In this document: in pieces, positions 9,920 to 21,049 of the stretch | Position numbering within the stretch: the stretch's first letter is position 1 | Layout of the letters: every line of letters begins with the position of its first letter | Assembly (NCBI GenBank): GCA_019802505.1 | Contig: JAFMOC010000420.1 | Location: 170,001-234,000 of the forward strand | DNA from: Corydoras sp. C115 | Taxonomy: Eukaryota > Chordata > Actinopteri > Siluriformes > Callichthyidae | Length of the DNA: 64,000 nucleotides | Direction of reading: 5' to 3' | The notes under the pieces: model-generated | Database searches by the model: none | Told to the model about the DNA's origin: nothing | The model's input: only the letters and a program-made list of their open reading frames with translations | Position numbers and translations under genes: made by a program

Positions 9920-11251
9920 ATCTTAGTGCAGCCTTTGACACTATAGACCATAACATTTTAGTTGATAGATTAGAAAACACTGTGAGCGTTACAGGATCTG
10001 CACTCCAGTGGTTTAAATCCTACCTGACAGATCGATATTGTCAGGAATTTTAAATTCCTTATACATTATGAGAATTCCAATATGGCCGAAAGACAAACAA
10101 AGGACCTTGGATTTCCCGCCACTAGGAAATACTGGGCTGGGATTGGCTGATTTAAAACCTAGGGCGGTAATTTGTGATTGGCTTAAAGCAGTTAAGGGGC
10201 GGGAACTAGACGTAACGCATATACACCGAGGTAAACACAAGGGAGGGGGCTTTATCACTCAGACGCGGAGGGAGACAGCATCAGAACGCTGAGGAGGAAG
10301 ACCGCTTTACTGGAGGTGTCCATGAAGTATTTCTTTGTCCTAAATAAATGAGTTGAGGCGACCATTTTGCATCAGCTCGTTCTTTCTGCCTTTTTCAAAA
10401 TCAAAAGATCCTAACAATATAAATTCACCTGTGTTAACAACCAATGTTCTGATCTTGCTAAAGTTAAATATGGTGTTCCACAAGGGTCAGTTCTGGGTCC
10501 ACTCCTATTTGCATTATATATGCTTCCTTTGGGATCAATTATTCGTAAACATGGAATCAGTTTCCACTCATATGCAGATGATACACAGTTATATGTATCA
10601 GCTAACCCTAATGATGGTCGTTCAGACAGTAAGCTCGAGGACTGCATCCAAGATATTAAAATATGGATGTCAAAAATCCTCCTACTGCTAAATTTTGATA
10701 AAACAGAGTTTCTGATAGTTGGACTCAAGGAAAAAATTAACAAAGCTTTTAACACTATATTAAACCTTGATAACTCTTTAATTAGACCCAGTTCATCTGT
10801 AAATAATCTCGGTGTCATTATTGATTCAGATCTCTCCTTTACAAAGCACATTAGCAATATTACTAGAATTGCATTTTTTCACCTTCGTAACATTTCGAAG
10901 CTACAAAATATCCTCTCCCTCCAAGATGCAGAAAAACTAATTTATGCTTTTATTACCTCAAGGTTATAATATTGTAATTCTCTTCTGACAGGATGTTCTA
11001 ATAAATCATTACATAAATTACAACTTGTGCAAAATGCTGCAGCTAGAGTTTTAACTAAAACCAGAAAGTTTGATCATATCAGTCCTGTGTTATCAAACCT
11101 GCACTGGCTACCAATTAAGTTTCGTATCGAGTACAAAATTTTATTGATAACATATAAAATTCTACATAATCAAGCTCCACAGTATCTGAGTGAGCTGATT
11201 CAATCGTACAAGCCAACACGTGAGCTCCGATCTCAAGGTCTCAACTCTTAG
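9920..11251 (+). pseudogene. L2/Rex1-type reverse transcriptase remnant
   Basis: Reverse transcriptase pieces in order: LDLSAAFDTIDHNILVDRL and LQWFKSYLTDR (9920-10038), then after the solo LTR GVPQGSVLGPLLFALYMLP, the catalytic SYADDTQLYVSA (in 10520-10969), and QNAAARVLTKTRKFDHISPV with HWLPIKFRIEYKILL (11027-11251). Domain order is normal. It is broken by the LTR insertion, by a stop near 10970 and by loss of everything upstream of RT, so it cannot make a working protein. Confidence 0.88.
10039..10416 (+). mobile_element. Solo LTR (378 bp) with 4-bp target-site duplication
   Basis: Starts TGTCAGGAATTTTAAATTCC and ends AAAGATCCTAACA, so termini are TG...CA. ATAT at 10035-10038 is repeated at 10417-10420. 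Removing the LTR and one ATAT joins the two halves of the LINE RT in the same frame, which fixes the boundaries well. An AATAAA lies near 10342 and downstream sequence resembles an LTR R-U5 region, indicating plus orientation. No internal sequence remains, as expected after LTR-LTR recombination. Its retroelement family is not recognised. Confidence 0.85.
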
Positions 11252-12103
11252 CTCCTAGAATAAATAAAATGACTGCTGGTGGAAGAGCGTTCTCCCACAA
11301 GGCTCCTCAACTTTGGAATAGCCTTCCAGTTACCATTCGTGATTCTGAATCACTATTAATCTTTAAAAATAAATTAAAAACACATTTATTTAATCTTGCA
11401 TTTAATTAATCCCCTGTAGATAAAGATGTAGGTCTCAGACTTGGCTGTGTTGGGGGGGTAATCTGTGAACTGTGATCAGTGTATGCTGGCTATACCTCAT
11501 CATTAATGGGGGGGTGTGGCGCTGAAATGATGCTGTTCCGGGGCGCCATCTCAACTATGTAGAGTCTGCAGTATCTGCCTCTTTTAGTTATGCTGCTCTA
11601 GTCAGTGATGCCGGAGTCACATGCTGCACTGTGTCAATAAATTAATTATTAATTAAATGCCGTGCTTTATTATTAGCTCTAACTGCCTTCCTTGTCTGTT
11701 TCTTTTGCGGTCCTGCAGGACGCCCCCTAATGGACTCACATATAGTTTTCCAGTTGTTAGTTTTTCCATTTGTTTAATATCTGAACATAGCTGTCCTACA
11801 TTGTTGATGCTGCCTGGCCGCTCAAGGAGGATGGGTCCCCCACTGAGTCTTGGTCCTCCCAAGGTTTCTTAAATAACAACATACAAGGGAGTTTTTTCTT
11901 GGCGCTGTCGCTTCGGATTGCTCTTTGGGGGTTTAAAGGCTTTTCATTCTGTAAAGCTGCTTTGTGACAATGTATTGTTGTAAAAAGCGCTATATAAATA
12001 AATAACTTGAACTTAACTTGAACTTGACTTCTGAGGGACAAGCTGGATTTTATCGGAGTGGACTGTCACATGACAAACTGGATTATAGACTACCTAACAC
12101 ATC

Positions 12104-12559
12104 TGTTACGGTCCGTAGACCCAACGAGGTGGATCCGCTACTCGGAGTGACGAGCTCAGAACGGAGGTACAGTCAGCAACGGGTTTATTATCCCAACAGC
12201 AACGAGTACAGAGAACAAACAACACAGGATGAGGCAAAACACAAGGCGGGCGGTGATGACGTCAGCGGGAAGGAGTGCAAACGATCAGGGAGACTGTAGT
12301 GGAGTCGACTAGGCGAAGTTTAGACGGCGGGAGGCGAACTGCACACACACAAAGCACAAACAGCAAAACGGACAAGTTACAGGGATTCACAATGACGGGC
12401 TGGTAGTGTCTAGGCTTGGCAAAGGGTGTGGCACAAGACAAACTGGCGGTGAGGGTAGGCATATATATAACAAAACCGTGATAAATCCCAGGTGCGCGTG
12501 ATTACGGGGGCGTGAACACAGAACCAACCCATACCACGTGACCAAAACAAACCGTGACA
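12104..12559 (-). mobile_element. Solo LTR (456 bp) of a Gypsy element, TSD ACATC
   Basis: Termini TGTTACGGTCCG...AAACCGTGACA; ACATC flanks it at 12099-12103 and 12560-12564. Its start, including GTGGATCCGCTACTCGGA, is shared with the LTRs at 25051, 55209 and 57842, so it belongs to the same chromodomain Gypsy LTR family. Read on the minus strand, TATATATGCC lies about 95 bp from the 5' end and AATAAACCC further on, giving minus orientation. It interrupts the RT of the LINE. Confidence 0.9.
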
Positions 12560-12564
12560 ACATC

Positions 12565-13150
12565 GACCACAATATGTGAGGGCACGGGACTGTGTGTCTG
12601 ACTTAGTGGTCTGCAGTACTGGGGCCCCACAGGGAACCGTCTTGGCGCCGTTCCTCTTCACCCTGTACACGGCAGACTTTAAGTACAGCTCACTGAACTG
12701 TCACTTACAGAAGTTCTCTGATGACTCTGCTGTTGTCGGTCTCATCACTGATGATGAAGACCGGGAATACAGAAAGGTAATTCAGGACTTCGTGGACTGG
12801 TGCCTATTCTCTCAACATGAAAACTCTGGTGGTGTTGTCGGTCCCAACACCGGTCATCACATTGAGATGGTGAACTCTTATAAGACCTGGGTGAATACAA
12901 AAGAAGGTACTTTATAGGACTGTTCGAGGAGACTGGCGTTTGGGGTGTGGGGGCTACTCCTCAGGACCTTTTTTGACACAGTGGTGGCTGGGGCAGCAGC
13001 ATCACGAATGCAGACAGGAACAGACTGGACAAACTAATTAGGAAGGCCAGCTCTGCGCTGGGGGAACGCTTAGACCCAGTGCAGGTGGTGGGAGACAAGA
13101 GGATACTAAACAAGCTAGCAACTCTTATGGACAATGAATCCAAACCAAAC
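12565..13150 (+). pseudogene. CR1/jockey-type RT remnant
   Basis: RT core in the frame 12576-12917: STGAPQGTVLAPFLFTLYTA followed by LQKFSDDSAVVGLITDDEDR; the catalytic pair is DD in FSDDSAVVG. Upstream of the first solo LTR the same protein begins with LRDKLDFIGVDCHMTNWI (12031-12098). The C-terminal region (about 12985-13150) resembles RLDKLIRKASSALGERLDP-type sequence but is frameshifted. Middle portions between about 12830 and 12985 are mostly missing. Non-functional. Confidence 0.82.
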
Positions 13151-13384
13151 TAAAAATAACTGTGCAATACATGTATCATTGATGGTGCAATACATTTCAA
13201 TCATCTGTATGTAATAAATGTCTGCTGCTTAATCAGACACCACATGTGCAATATTTGATTTATTTCATTCCTGTAGGACTGTAAATAACTAAAATTAGAA
13301 AATTAGATTTTTATCTTGTATATATAGATTTCTAACTCTATTTTAAAATGTTCCTAGTTTAAATCTCTTTAATGACTGGATACC

Positions 13385-14276
13385 TGTTATGAGTCTGGCT
13401 CGGTGAGAACAGAGGAGATGTAGATGCAAAACAACTGTGGTTTGTTAAACCAATCAAACAGCGGCGACCGGGTGACATGTGACTGAGTAAGTGATCGGCA
13501 GCAGGATCACTGGAGCACTCGCTAGATGTCACGTGCGTAGCTTGAGTATCAGGACTGGCAGCGAACCTGGTATCAAGCAGAAGAGAACAGAAAAACACAA
13601 ACCAACACTAAACAAATAATATAAACACCGGGAATAGATTAAACAAAGAGAATGGAAACTAGTGTGAAAGGAGGAGCTAAATAGAACAGGAACAGGATAG
13701 AGGAGGTGAAGTGCTGGACGAGGCGGTAACCAGGGAGAACCGAGGATGGATGACGGGGAAGGAAACACACCGACAGGAACCTGGAACCGGGAGACAGAGA
13801 AGGGGTTAATATGAGATGTGTTAAATGTGTTATATACACCGACAGTGGAGAGGTTAGTAAATAAAAGTGAGAATGTGTTAGGGAGTCTATACATAAATGA
13901 CGGACACAGACTTTCCTTCCACACACCACACGCACACAGGATCCTAAACTAAGGGAAGGAGGGAAAGGACGGGGACGAAGGAAAGGGAGAGAGGGAGGAC
14001 GAGAGGTCGGTAGAAGCGGGGAACAGAGAGAGAGGAACACGCTACTACTAAACACACTCGAAATTGCTCTCACCCAACTGAGACCAAAACACGGAAGTAC
14101 ACAAAGAAAGACTGCAGGGAAAATCACTTGTATAACGTTCGGTAATGACGTGGAACGACCAATACTTTGCACCAGACCAACGAAACAGGAAGCCTTATAA
14201 AGCAAAGATAGAACCCGGAAACAATGAACCTCACCTGGTGCACGGAGAACGCGCCTCAGCACTGCGGTCTCTGACA
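13385..14276 (-). mobile_element. Solo LTR (892 bp), TSD ATACC
   Basis: Begins TGTTATGAGTCTGGCTCGG and ends GCGGTCTCTGACA. ATACC occurs at 13380-13384 and again at 14277-14281. TTTATAAGG on the minus strand near 14190 lies about 86 bp inside the right end, the position seen in the neighbouring Gypsy LTRs, which suggests minus orientation. It is longer than the other LTRs and shows no coding remnant. A minus-strand open frame at 13639-14337 (232 codons, Leu/Ser/Pro-rich) is LTR sequence and not a gene. Confidence 0.85.
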
Positions 14277-14371
14277 ATACCTTTTCACCCTCCTCTATCT
14301 GCTGCTGAGAAATGTGAATTTCCCTATTGCGGGACAAATAAAGGTCTATCTTATCTTAACTTATCTTATAT

Positions 14372-15890
14372 AAATGTGATGCCACGAATATATTTGAAAA
14401 AAGGGGCTTTTATTTTGACACAGTAATTTCTCAGATTGTGGTATGATGTCACTTCCTGTTCCTGGGTTTAGCAATTTTTTCAGTTGTTAAGGTGAAGGAC
14501 ACATGTCAGCTCAGCTCTTCTGAAAGTTTATCTTATCTTTTGGTGTGGCATTGCTAGTAAGTACATTTATGTTGATTGACCTGTAAATGAAGCAGTTGAT
14601 GTGTAAATATACAGTTTAGTCGAACATTTCATGAGAAAATAAGTTAATTCATGTGGAAATTGGGAAGCATTTATTGTACTAGAAATGATGCATGGCTCAG
14701 CTAATGTTAGCAATTTCTTTGTGTAAATTACAATAGGCCTGATTAACACTGAAGCTCAGTGTTGATTTTAGTTACTTATTTGGCCTATCTATCTGTGTAG
14801 ATATTTGTAATATTTACTTGTTATATTTGTATTTGTTTCAGTTTTACCTTCTTTTCAATAAATCTCGTTAATTACAAGACCTGCCTCTTCCTTGGGGGAT
14901 TTGTTGGAGAGATGAGTTTAGCTGGCTGTTGGCTTTAAGAACAGTACAATAAATATATACTACTATATAAAACTTCTGGTTTTACATAGCAGATTCAGGT
15001 AGGCTCACAGCATGATGCTTCTAAAGCTGAATTTACTTAACATTAGGGACACAAAACACATTAATATAAATGAAATGCTCCTTTTGTCCACCAGAACAGC
15101 AACCTGCTCAAATCTTGAGCTAATGGAATAATTGATTTTCTCACAGTCTCTAAAATTAGAATGTACTTTCAGTATGCAGTCAATTAGCATTTATATCTAA
15201 AAAATTTTTTTATGTATAATGTATTAGGAAGTCTGCGGCTTCTGGTGAACTTCCCATTCCTTGCCAGCATCACAGGTCTTACCCAGCAAGTAATACCCAG
15301 GCCTCAAATAGAAAACTTGGTCATTAGCTGCAGTTCACTTCAGCTGTATGCTTATAAGCTTTTTTCAGAACAGAAAGTGTCACATCATTACAGCTTTACT
15401 GACTATCTCTTCTTCAGTTGTGGTTGGGATGATGTTAAAACCAGCTCTTACCTTGATAGAGTAATGTCATGGCACATTTAGAGCAGTAGTATCATCGGGA
15501 GGCTATACTGTATTTAGTGTCGTTACAGCCCTCGTGCCTTATGTAATGTGTTTGTTTTTATTTTATTTTAACTCTTTACAAGATCTAGCACTGTCTGCTC
15601 CATATTCCGAGCCTTCAGGTCGGCTGGCAGCCAGTTGTATCAGGGTGCCTGTTGGTCGCTGTCCCCATTCTCACTCAGGCTGACCTGGGAGCTCCTGAGT
15701 GACTCATGCCTTGCCCTCTCTTCCACTCCGCTCCATCTTAGAACACATAGCCATGACATCCTATCTCTCATATACATCAGGCCTGTTCATGTTTATTTAT
15801 TTATATGGCACTATTTAAATAATTAATTGTTTTAATTCAGCTTTATAATGTGAATATGAATATGAAACTTTGTAATGACTAAAAAAATGA
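14372..15890. other. No recognised gene
   Basis: About 1.5 kb of AT-rich DNA. Open frames are 60-90 codons and show no domain. A poly-T/ATTTTATTT stretch near 15540-15570 and a GC-balanced block at 15590-15760 may be part of an old LINE 3' UTR: an L2-type UTR phrase (CACTGAGCCTCAGTCCTCTC, then AAGGTTTCTTCTT and an A-run) follows at about 15893-15943. Nothing else can be supported. Confidence 0.45.
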
Positions 15891-15983
15891 CCCCACTGAG
15901 CCTCAGTCCTCTCAAGGTTTCTTCTTAAAAAAAAAAAAAAAAAACAACTTAACAGAGAAAACAGCTTTGGGGGTTTAGGCTCA

Positions 15984-16312
15984 GCCTTTCAGCACTAGGA
16001 ATTCCTGGTTCAAATCCCAATCTGGGTGGAGTTTCCATGTTCTCCCCGTGTCCGTGTGGGTTTCCTCTGGGTTCTCCGGTTTCCTCCCACAGTCCAAAAG
16101 CATGGATTAAGGTCAATTGGGTTCTTCAAATTGCCCCATATAGAGTGTGTTTGTGTGTGTATCTGTGTGAGTGAGAGTGTGCCCGGTGATAGATTGGCGC
16201 CCTGTCCTGGGTATATCTGCCCAGCGCCCGAAACATTCTCTGGATGGGCATGGGGAACCCCCCTGCGACCCTAGTAGAGGATAAAGTGGAAGATAATGAA
16301 TGGAAAGATGAA
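15984..16312 (+). mobile_element. tRNA-derived SINE, 5' end missing
   Basis: Shows the tRNA-like B-box region (CCTGGTTCAAATCCCAATCT), the body TTTCCATGTTCTCCCCGTGT...CCTCCCACAGTCCAAAAGCA, and the tail GCGCCCTGTCCTGGGTATAT...GGATAAAGTGGAAGATAATG. About 35 bp of the tRNA-like head found in complete copies are absent. One of about ten copies in the window. Confidence 0.85.
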
Positions 16313-16428
16313 TGTCAGAATAATTATTTTTAACACAGGTAAACTGAAATCGACCTGTCAGGTAGGATTTAAACCACTGGACAAGAAATCCTGTAATGCC
16401 CACTGTATTTTTTAATCTATCCAGTATC

Positions 16429-16500
<72 letters not shown>

Positions 16501-16690
16501 CTATAGTGTCAATAGTTGCAGTAAGATCTAATAAGACACAAAATATGATTATTATCAGAGGACTTTAATAAATCATTAACTACTTTTATTAATGCTGTCT
16601 CAGTGCTATGGCAAGAACTAATACCTGACTAAAAAATGTCATGAATGTTATTAGCTAGACAAATGGAAAGTTTGATATTGGACAGTGTCA
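16313..16690 (-). pseudogene. L2/Rex1-type LINE RT fragment, minus strand
   Basis: On the minus strand the 5' part (about 16690-16500) reads SGISSCHSTETALIKVVNDL, the RT lead-in also present in the plus-strand copy near 9818. The second part (16431-16316) reads MGITGFLVQWFKSYLTGRF. The two are separated by a (TA)n microsatellite expansion that sits where the LD.SAAFDT motif would be. Fragment only. Confidence 0.8.
16433..16498. repeat. (TA)n microsatellite
   Basis: About 65 bp of pure TA repeat within the minus-strand LINE fragment. Confidence 0.95.
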
Positions 16691-17256
16691 GCACTCCTTT
16701 TCCGTCTTCCCCTCTCCCGACTGAGGGCGCTCGGTCCTCCCTTCCTGAGTTCTAGCCTCAGCTGTTGCTAATTCTTGCTCTCTATAACCGGGCTCCGCTT
16801 GAGCCACAGTGTGTTGGTTTGTTGCGTATGCGAGTGTGTGAGCGGCTTTACTGTTACAGTATTTGTCTTCTAGTTTTGACGAACTGATGGACCTGATTTG
16901 GCATTTGCGTCTCTCCCCTTCGGACAACACAGCCCAATCTGACAGCATTTTCAGTTTAAGTTTGCAGCACCACTTTGCGGCTGAGTTTTGAGTTGGACCT
17001 TTTTGTGGACTGTTGTACTTCATAATGAACTGTCGTCAGACTTTTTCAGCCAACATGTGTCGTGTGCTCAGTTGGTTCACACCGCTAACAGAAACCAAAA
17101 CCACAAACATGGAACTGATGGAATCTTCCGAACCGGATCCAAATTCGGTGCTCTGCATTCAAGGAAGGTTTCTCGGGAAAGCTACACCAGGACATCGTGC
17201 AGCTGTCTGCGGCTGTGAGTGCCACGGTGGATTGACAAGATCGCCTGGAGCAAGCC

Positions 17257-17733
17257 ATGCCTCTGTTCCTGGAACGTCTGACCACCCACGCGGAGATCGG
17301 AGGTAGCGCGGAGCAGCGCATGTCGTACACTTCGCCGCTACCTGTTGCTGAACCTGACCATTATGCTGGAGACCCTGAAGTGTGTGAAACCTTTTTATTA
17401 CAAGTCTCCATGTATCTAGCAAACCGTCCTCCCACCACAATGAGCAGAAAATCTCTTTTGTGTTATCTCGCTTGAGCGGACGTGCCGGTAGCTGGGGCAC
17501 TGCGCTGTGGAACGCCCAGGCAGTTGAGGCGTGGGATTTTCATCTCTTCATGTGCCTATTCAAGAACACGTTCCTTCATCCTTGCCAAGGTTCGTTCAGT
17601 GGGGGATCTGCTGCTAGAGCTGCGACAGGGGTCGCGCACTGCGGCAGATTATGCACTGGAATTTCGCATGCTCATGGCGCACAGTGGCTGGAACGAAGCG
17701 GCGCTACTCGCCACTTTTTATGCGGGGAAATCA
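17257..17733 (+). pseudogene. Gypsy gag, 5' part
   Basis: Capsid-like gag of the Gypsy element. ORF 17257-17475 carries LPVAEPDHYAGDPEVCETFL then LQVSMYLANRPPTT. A shifted frame (17482 on) continues with LLLELRQGSRTAADYALEFR and LMAHSGWNEAALLATFYAG, which is the conserved end of fish Gypsy capsids. The frame ends where the LINE has inserted at about 17737. The remainder of gag is beyond the LINE at 20704. Confidence 0.82.
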
Positions 17734-17867
17734 AGGCAAAATCAGAATCAGAATCAGACTTTATTGGCCAAGTATGTTCACACATACAAGGAATTTGTCT
17801 TTGGTTACAATAGCTCACAGTGCACAATAAGTGACAGACATACCCGAAGTAGCATTCCTCATACACA

Positions 17868-17931
17868 CACACACACACACGCACGCACGCACGCACACAC
17901 ACACACACACACACACGCACAGACACACCTG
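17868..17931. repeat. (CA)n microsatellite
   Basis: CA repeat with a central CGCACGCACGCA variant, lying in the 3' UTR of the nested LINE. Confidence 0.9.
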
Positions 17932-19947
17932 TAAACATGACGGTTGTGCAATTTGCAGATTGTATTTAAATAAAGTGCTAGTGCAATACTGTAATGGACA
18001 GTTAAATAGGTGAGAATGGAAGAAGACTGGTTGAGAGTGTTGAGAATGAGTCCAGAAGTAGTGTTTTAATGTACAGCTGTTCATGAGTGTGATGGCGTGT
18101 GGAAAAAAGCTTCTCCGTAATCTGGAGGTCTTGATCCTCAACTGACTGAACCGCCGGCCTGAGGGAAGATACTGGAACAGGTGATGTCCAGGGTGTGATG
18201 GATCACGGACGATGTTCTCTGCCCGCTTCCTGGTTCTGGCCGTGTGCAGGTCTGGTAGGGAGGGTAGCTTTACGCCGATGGTTCTCTCTGCAGACCTGAT
18301 GATGCGCTGTAGTCTGTGGGTGTCGTGTTTGGTGGCTGAGCTGCCCCACACTGTGATGGATGCAGTGAGGACAGATTGTGTGGTGGCGGTGTAGAACTGC
18401 ACCATCAGCTCCATCAGCTGACGCAGGAAGTACAGCCTCTGCTGAGCCTTCTTGAGGATGGTGCTGATGTTATGGTCCCATTTCAAGTCCTTAGAGATTA
18501 TTGTTCCCAGGAACTTGTGGGAGTCCACAGCCGTTACAGTACTGTTGAGGATGGTGAGTGCTGGAAGGGTTGGAGGGCTTCTCCTGAAGTCTACTATCAT
18601 CTCCACTGTTTTGGCTGTGTTCAGCTCCAGGTTGTTGTGGTTGCTCCAGAGGACCACCTGCTCCACAACCCGTCTGTAGGCAGACTCGTCACTGTCCCGG
18701 ATGAGACCAATAACTGTCAGATCATCTGCAAACTTCAGTATTTTGACTGAGGGGTCCGTGGGGTCCGTTTGTGTACAGTGAGAAGAGCAGCGGGGAGAGA
18801 ACACAGCCTTGTGAAGCTCCTGTGCTGATGGTTCTGGTACCTGACGTTATCTTTCCCAGCCTCACTTGCTGCTCTCTGCCAGTGAGGAAGTAATCCACTG
18901 GCAGTTGGAGGCTGATACACTGAGGTGGGTCAGTTTGGAGTGTAGGTGTCTGGGGATGATTGTATTAAAGGCAGAGCTAAAGTCCAAGAACAGAACTCTT
19001 GCATATGAGCATGGATGGTCAAGGTGCTGGAGGATGTGATGTAATCCCATGTTCACGGCGTCATCCACAGACCTGTTGGCCCGGTACGCAAACTGCAGGG
19101 GGTCTAGTTGGGGGTTGGTGATGTCCTTCAATTAAGTGAGAACCAGCCTCTCGAAAGATTTCATGACCACAGAGGTCAGTGCGACAGGTCTGTAGTCATT
19201 CAGTCCTGAGATGGTTGGCTTTTTGGGGACGGGAATGATTGTGGAGCGTTTGAAGCACGCCGGTACGACACACTGCTCCAGTGATTTGTTGAAGATCCTG
19301 GTGAAGACAGGAGCAAGATGGTCTGCACAGTTCTTCAGGCAGGAGGGTGACACTCTGTCTGGACCTGGTGCTTTCCTCACTCTTTGTTTGTTGAAGAGTC
19401 GGTGCACGTCTGCTTCACAGATATTCAGGGCAGGCTGAATGGGTGACTGAGAGTCAGAAGGGTGTGATGTGGTGTTGTGTTGTTGATTTGACATGGGCTT
19501 TTCAAACCTGCAGTAGAAGGTGTTTAGGTCGTCAGCCAGCTGACGACCCCCCATTCTCTGGTGTGTGGGTCGTTTGTAGCTTGATAGATTGTGCAGGGTT
19601 TTCCAGACGGCTGAAGGCTCGTTTGTGGACATCAGTCTGCTCAGCTTGGTGGAGTAGCTCTTTTTAGCAGCTCTGATCTCTCTATTGAGTGTGTTCCTGG
19701 TTTTATTGTAGAGCGCACGGTCCCCACTCCTAAAAGCGTTTTCCTTGGACTGCCACAGGTGCTTCAGTTTGGCGTTAAACCAGGGCTTGTCATTGTTGTA
19801 TCTGATGCGAGTCCTGGTCGGAACACAGATGTCCTCACAGAAGCTGATGTAGGATGTCACAGTGTCAGTATATTCATCCAGGCCGCTTGTAGAGTCCTCG
19901 AACACACACCAGTCTGTTACAGTCCTGAAGCCTCTCTTTAGCCTCAC
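17932..19947 (-). pseudogene. LINE reverse transcriptase (three adjacent frames)
   Basis: The frame 19132-19947 (271 aa) carries YNNDKPWFNAKLKHLWQSK, RKAPGPDRVSPSCLKNCAD and NDYRPVALTSVVMKSFERL. The frame 18862-19131 carries LDPLQFAYRANRSVDDAV and VLFLDFSSAFNTIIP. The third frame (17815-18804, 329 aa) carries ILKFADDLTVIGLI with catalytic ADD, then LGTIISKDLKWDHNIS and LPSGRRFSQLRIKTSRL near the C-terminus. Only a frame break near 19131 and another near 18800-18870 separate the pieces, so this is a fairly young copy whose endonuclease deletion makes it non-autonomous. Confidence 0.9.
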
Positions 19948-19959
19948 TGGTCCACTTCT

Positions 19960-20692
19960 TCACTGTACTGACCACAGGTTTGGCCCACTTGAGCTTTTGT
20001 CTGTCAGTGCGTCACGCACGCACGCACTAGGTGGAATGTAAACTCCGACGAGCACCACGGAGGAGAATTCCTGCTGGCAGTAGAAAGGTTTACAGTTAAT
20101 AAATACAGACTCCAGATCAGGACTGCATGTTTTCATGAACACCGTGACGTCTGTACACCAGCCGCGGTTGATGTAAAAGCAGATCCTGCCGCCTCTAAGC
20201 TTCTCTGAAGTCTCCGCGACACGGTCCGCTCTGTGGAGATGAAAACCGGTGAGCTGGAGCGCGCTGTCCGGGACAGCCTCGGTGAGCCAGGTCTCAGTGA
20301 AGCACAGTGCTGCTGAGAGAGAAAAGTCCTTATTGTGAAAGTTCATCCATTTTGTTGCATAGTGAGCGGAGGTTGGCCAGGTGGATGCTAGGAAGCGCTG
20401 TGCGTAGTCCGCGCTGACGGAGTTTGACGAGCGCTCCGCCGCGTTTACCACGTTTGCGCGTATGCCTGCGTCTGTGTCTGAGGAGCGCAGCTGCTCCGCA
20501 CACTAAAACGTCCAAAAAACTGTCTGAGAATGAAAATTCTGGAGTAATGCCATATGGCATAGAATGCCTGATGCTGAGAAGATCCTCCGCGCTGTATGTG
20601 AGCGTGTTAGATTCGCATGTGACAACAAAAACAAACAAAAACAAACAAAGCACAACGGAGCTACTGACCAGAGTCGCCGTCTGCGGCGCCAT
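19960..20692 (-). pseudogene. LINE ORF2 N-terminus / endonuclease, deleted
   Basis: The frame 20330-20692 encodes a stretch with MPYGITPEFSFSDSFLDVL, a basic RRRHTRKRGKRGGAL and LPSIHLANLRSLCNKMDEL, the usual N-terminal lead-in of this LINE type. The frame 19960-20451 continues with LCFTETWLTEAVPDSALQL, GGRICFYINRGWCTDVTVF and VVLVGVYIPPSA. The endonuclease then jumps directly to linker sequence: the GDFN and SDH catalytic blocks expected after this point are missing, so the nuclease would be inactive. Confidence 0.87.
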
Positions 20693-20703
20693 CTTGAATC
20701 ATA

Positions 20704-20995
20704 GGCAGAGTTGGAGTGTCAGGATGTGGACATGTCACTGGCCGACATTATTGCTGCAGCCATCTGATTCGATCAGCGTCTGGGAGAGCATACTTGGAAA
20801 CGCAATTGCTCTCCGCTGTCCCTCCAGTTCTCCACGTCACCAGCGGCTGAGGTACCCATGCAGGTGAAGGCAATTCGGTTGTCCTCAAGCGAGCGCATTC
20901 GGCACGGACGCGCGGGGCTGTGTTTGTACTGCGGAGGGAGTGATCACCTTCTGGCCGTCTGCCCCACCAGTCCTGAGAACCGCGGGGAGGCTAGA
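20704..20995 (+). pseudogene. Gypsy gag, 3' part with zinc knuckle
   Basis: Continuation of gag beyond the nested LINE: ELECQDVDMSLADIIAAA in frame after the junction, a stop, then the ORF starting at 20858 with CLYCGGSDHLLAVC, which fits the C-x2-C-x4-H-x4-C nucleic-acid-binding knuckle typical of gag. It is followed directly by the protease region. Confidence 0.85.
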
Positions 20996-21049
20996 AGCCC
21001 CAAGAAGAGCCGAACCCCGGCTCCAGATCCACTCATTGTGAGCACTGTG

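Larger units (their letters stand above)
9805..12025 (+). mobile_element. L2/Rex1-type LINE, 5'-truncated, interrupted by a solo LTR
   Basis: Plus-strand LINE beginning inside the RT region and running through a 3' UTR to a tail of ACTTGAACTT repeats at 12004-12025. The UTR contains CTGTAAAGCTGCTTTGTGAC and AAAGCGCTATATAAATAAAT, a 3' end seen in many teleost L2/Rex1-type LINEs. A 3'-UTR copy in reverse orientation lies at 23741-24054. Clade naming within L2/Rex1 is uncertain. The insertion at 10039-10416 is described separately. Confidence 0.85.
12031..14366 (+). mobile_element. CR1/jockey-type LINE fragment split by two solo LTRs
   Basis: LINE RT sequence starts at 12031, is interrupted by an LTR at 12104-12559, resumes at 12565 and ends in a 3' UTR that is itself interrupted by a second LTR at 13385-14276. 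It finishes at about 14282-14366 with GGGACAAATAAAGGTCTATC and TTATCTTAACTTATCTT repeats, a typical LINE 3' tail. Related CR1/jockey-type LINEs lie elsewhere in the window on the minus strand (17737-20700, 38905-40460, 46235-47015). Confidence 0.8.
17737..20700 (-). mobile_element. CR1/jockey-type LINE, nearly full length, nested in Gypsy gag
   Basis: Minus-strand LINE. The 5' end near 20700 reads (minus) GATTCAAGATGGCGCCGCAG, a start seen in fish LINEs of this type. The 3' end at 17737 is a TCTGATTCTGATTTTG tail. Gypsy gag sequence lies on both sides (17733 and 20704), proving insertion into an existing Gypsy copy. A clear target-site duplication is not readable: TCAAGGC on the left and TCATAGGC on the right are only similar. 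Confidence 0.87.

Noticed and set aside
13529..14337. Minus-strand frames of 131 and 232 codons resembling a membrane protein
   Set aside because: They lie wholly within a solo LTR defined by a perfect 5-bp TSD.
17733..20710. Target-site duplication TCAAGGC/TCATAGGC of the nested LINE
   Set aside because: Only approximate and boundaries are uncertain by several bases, so not claimed.
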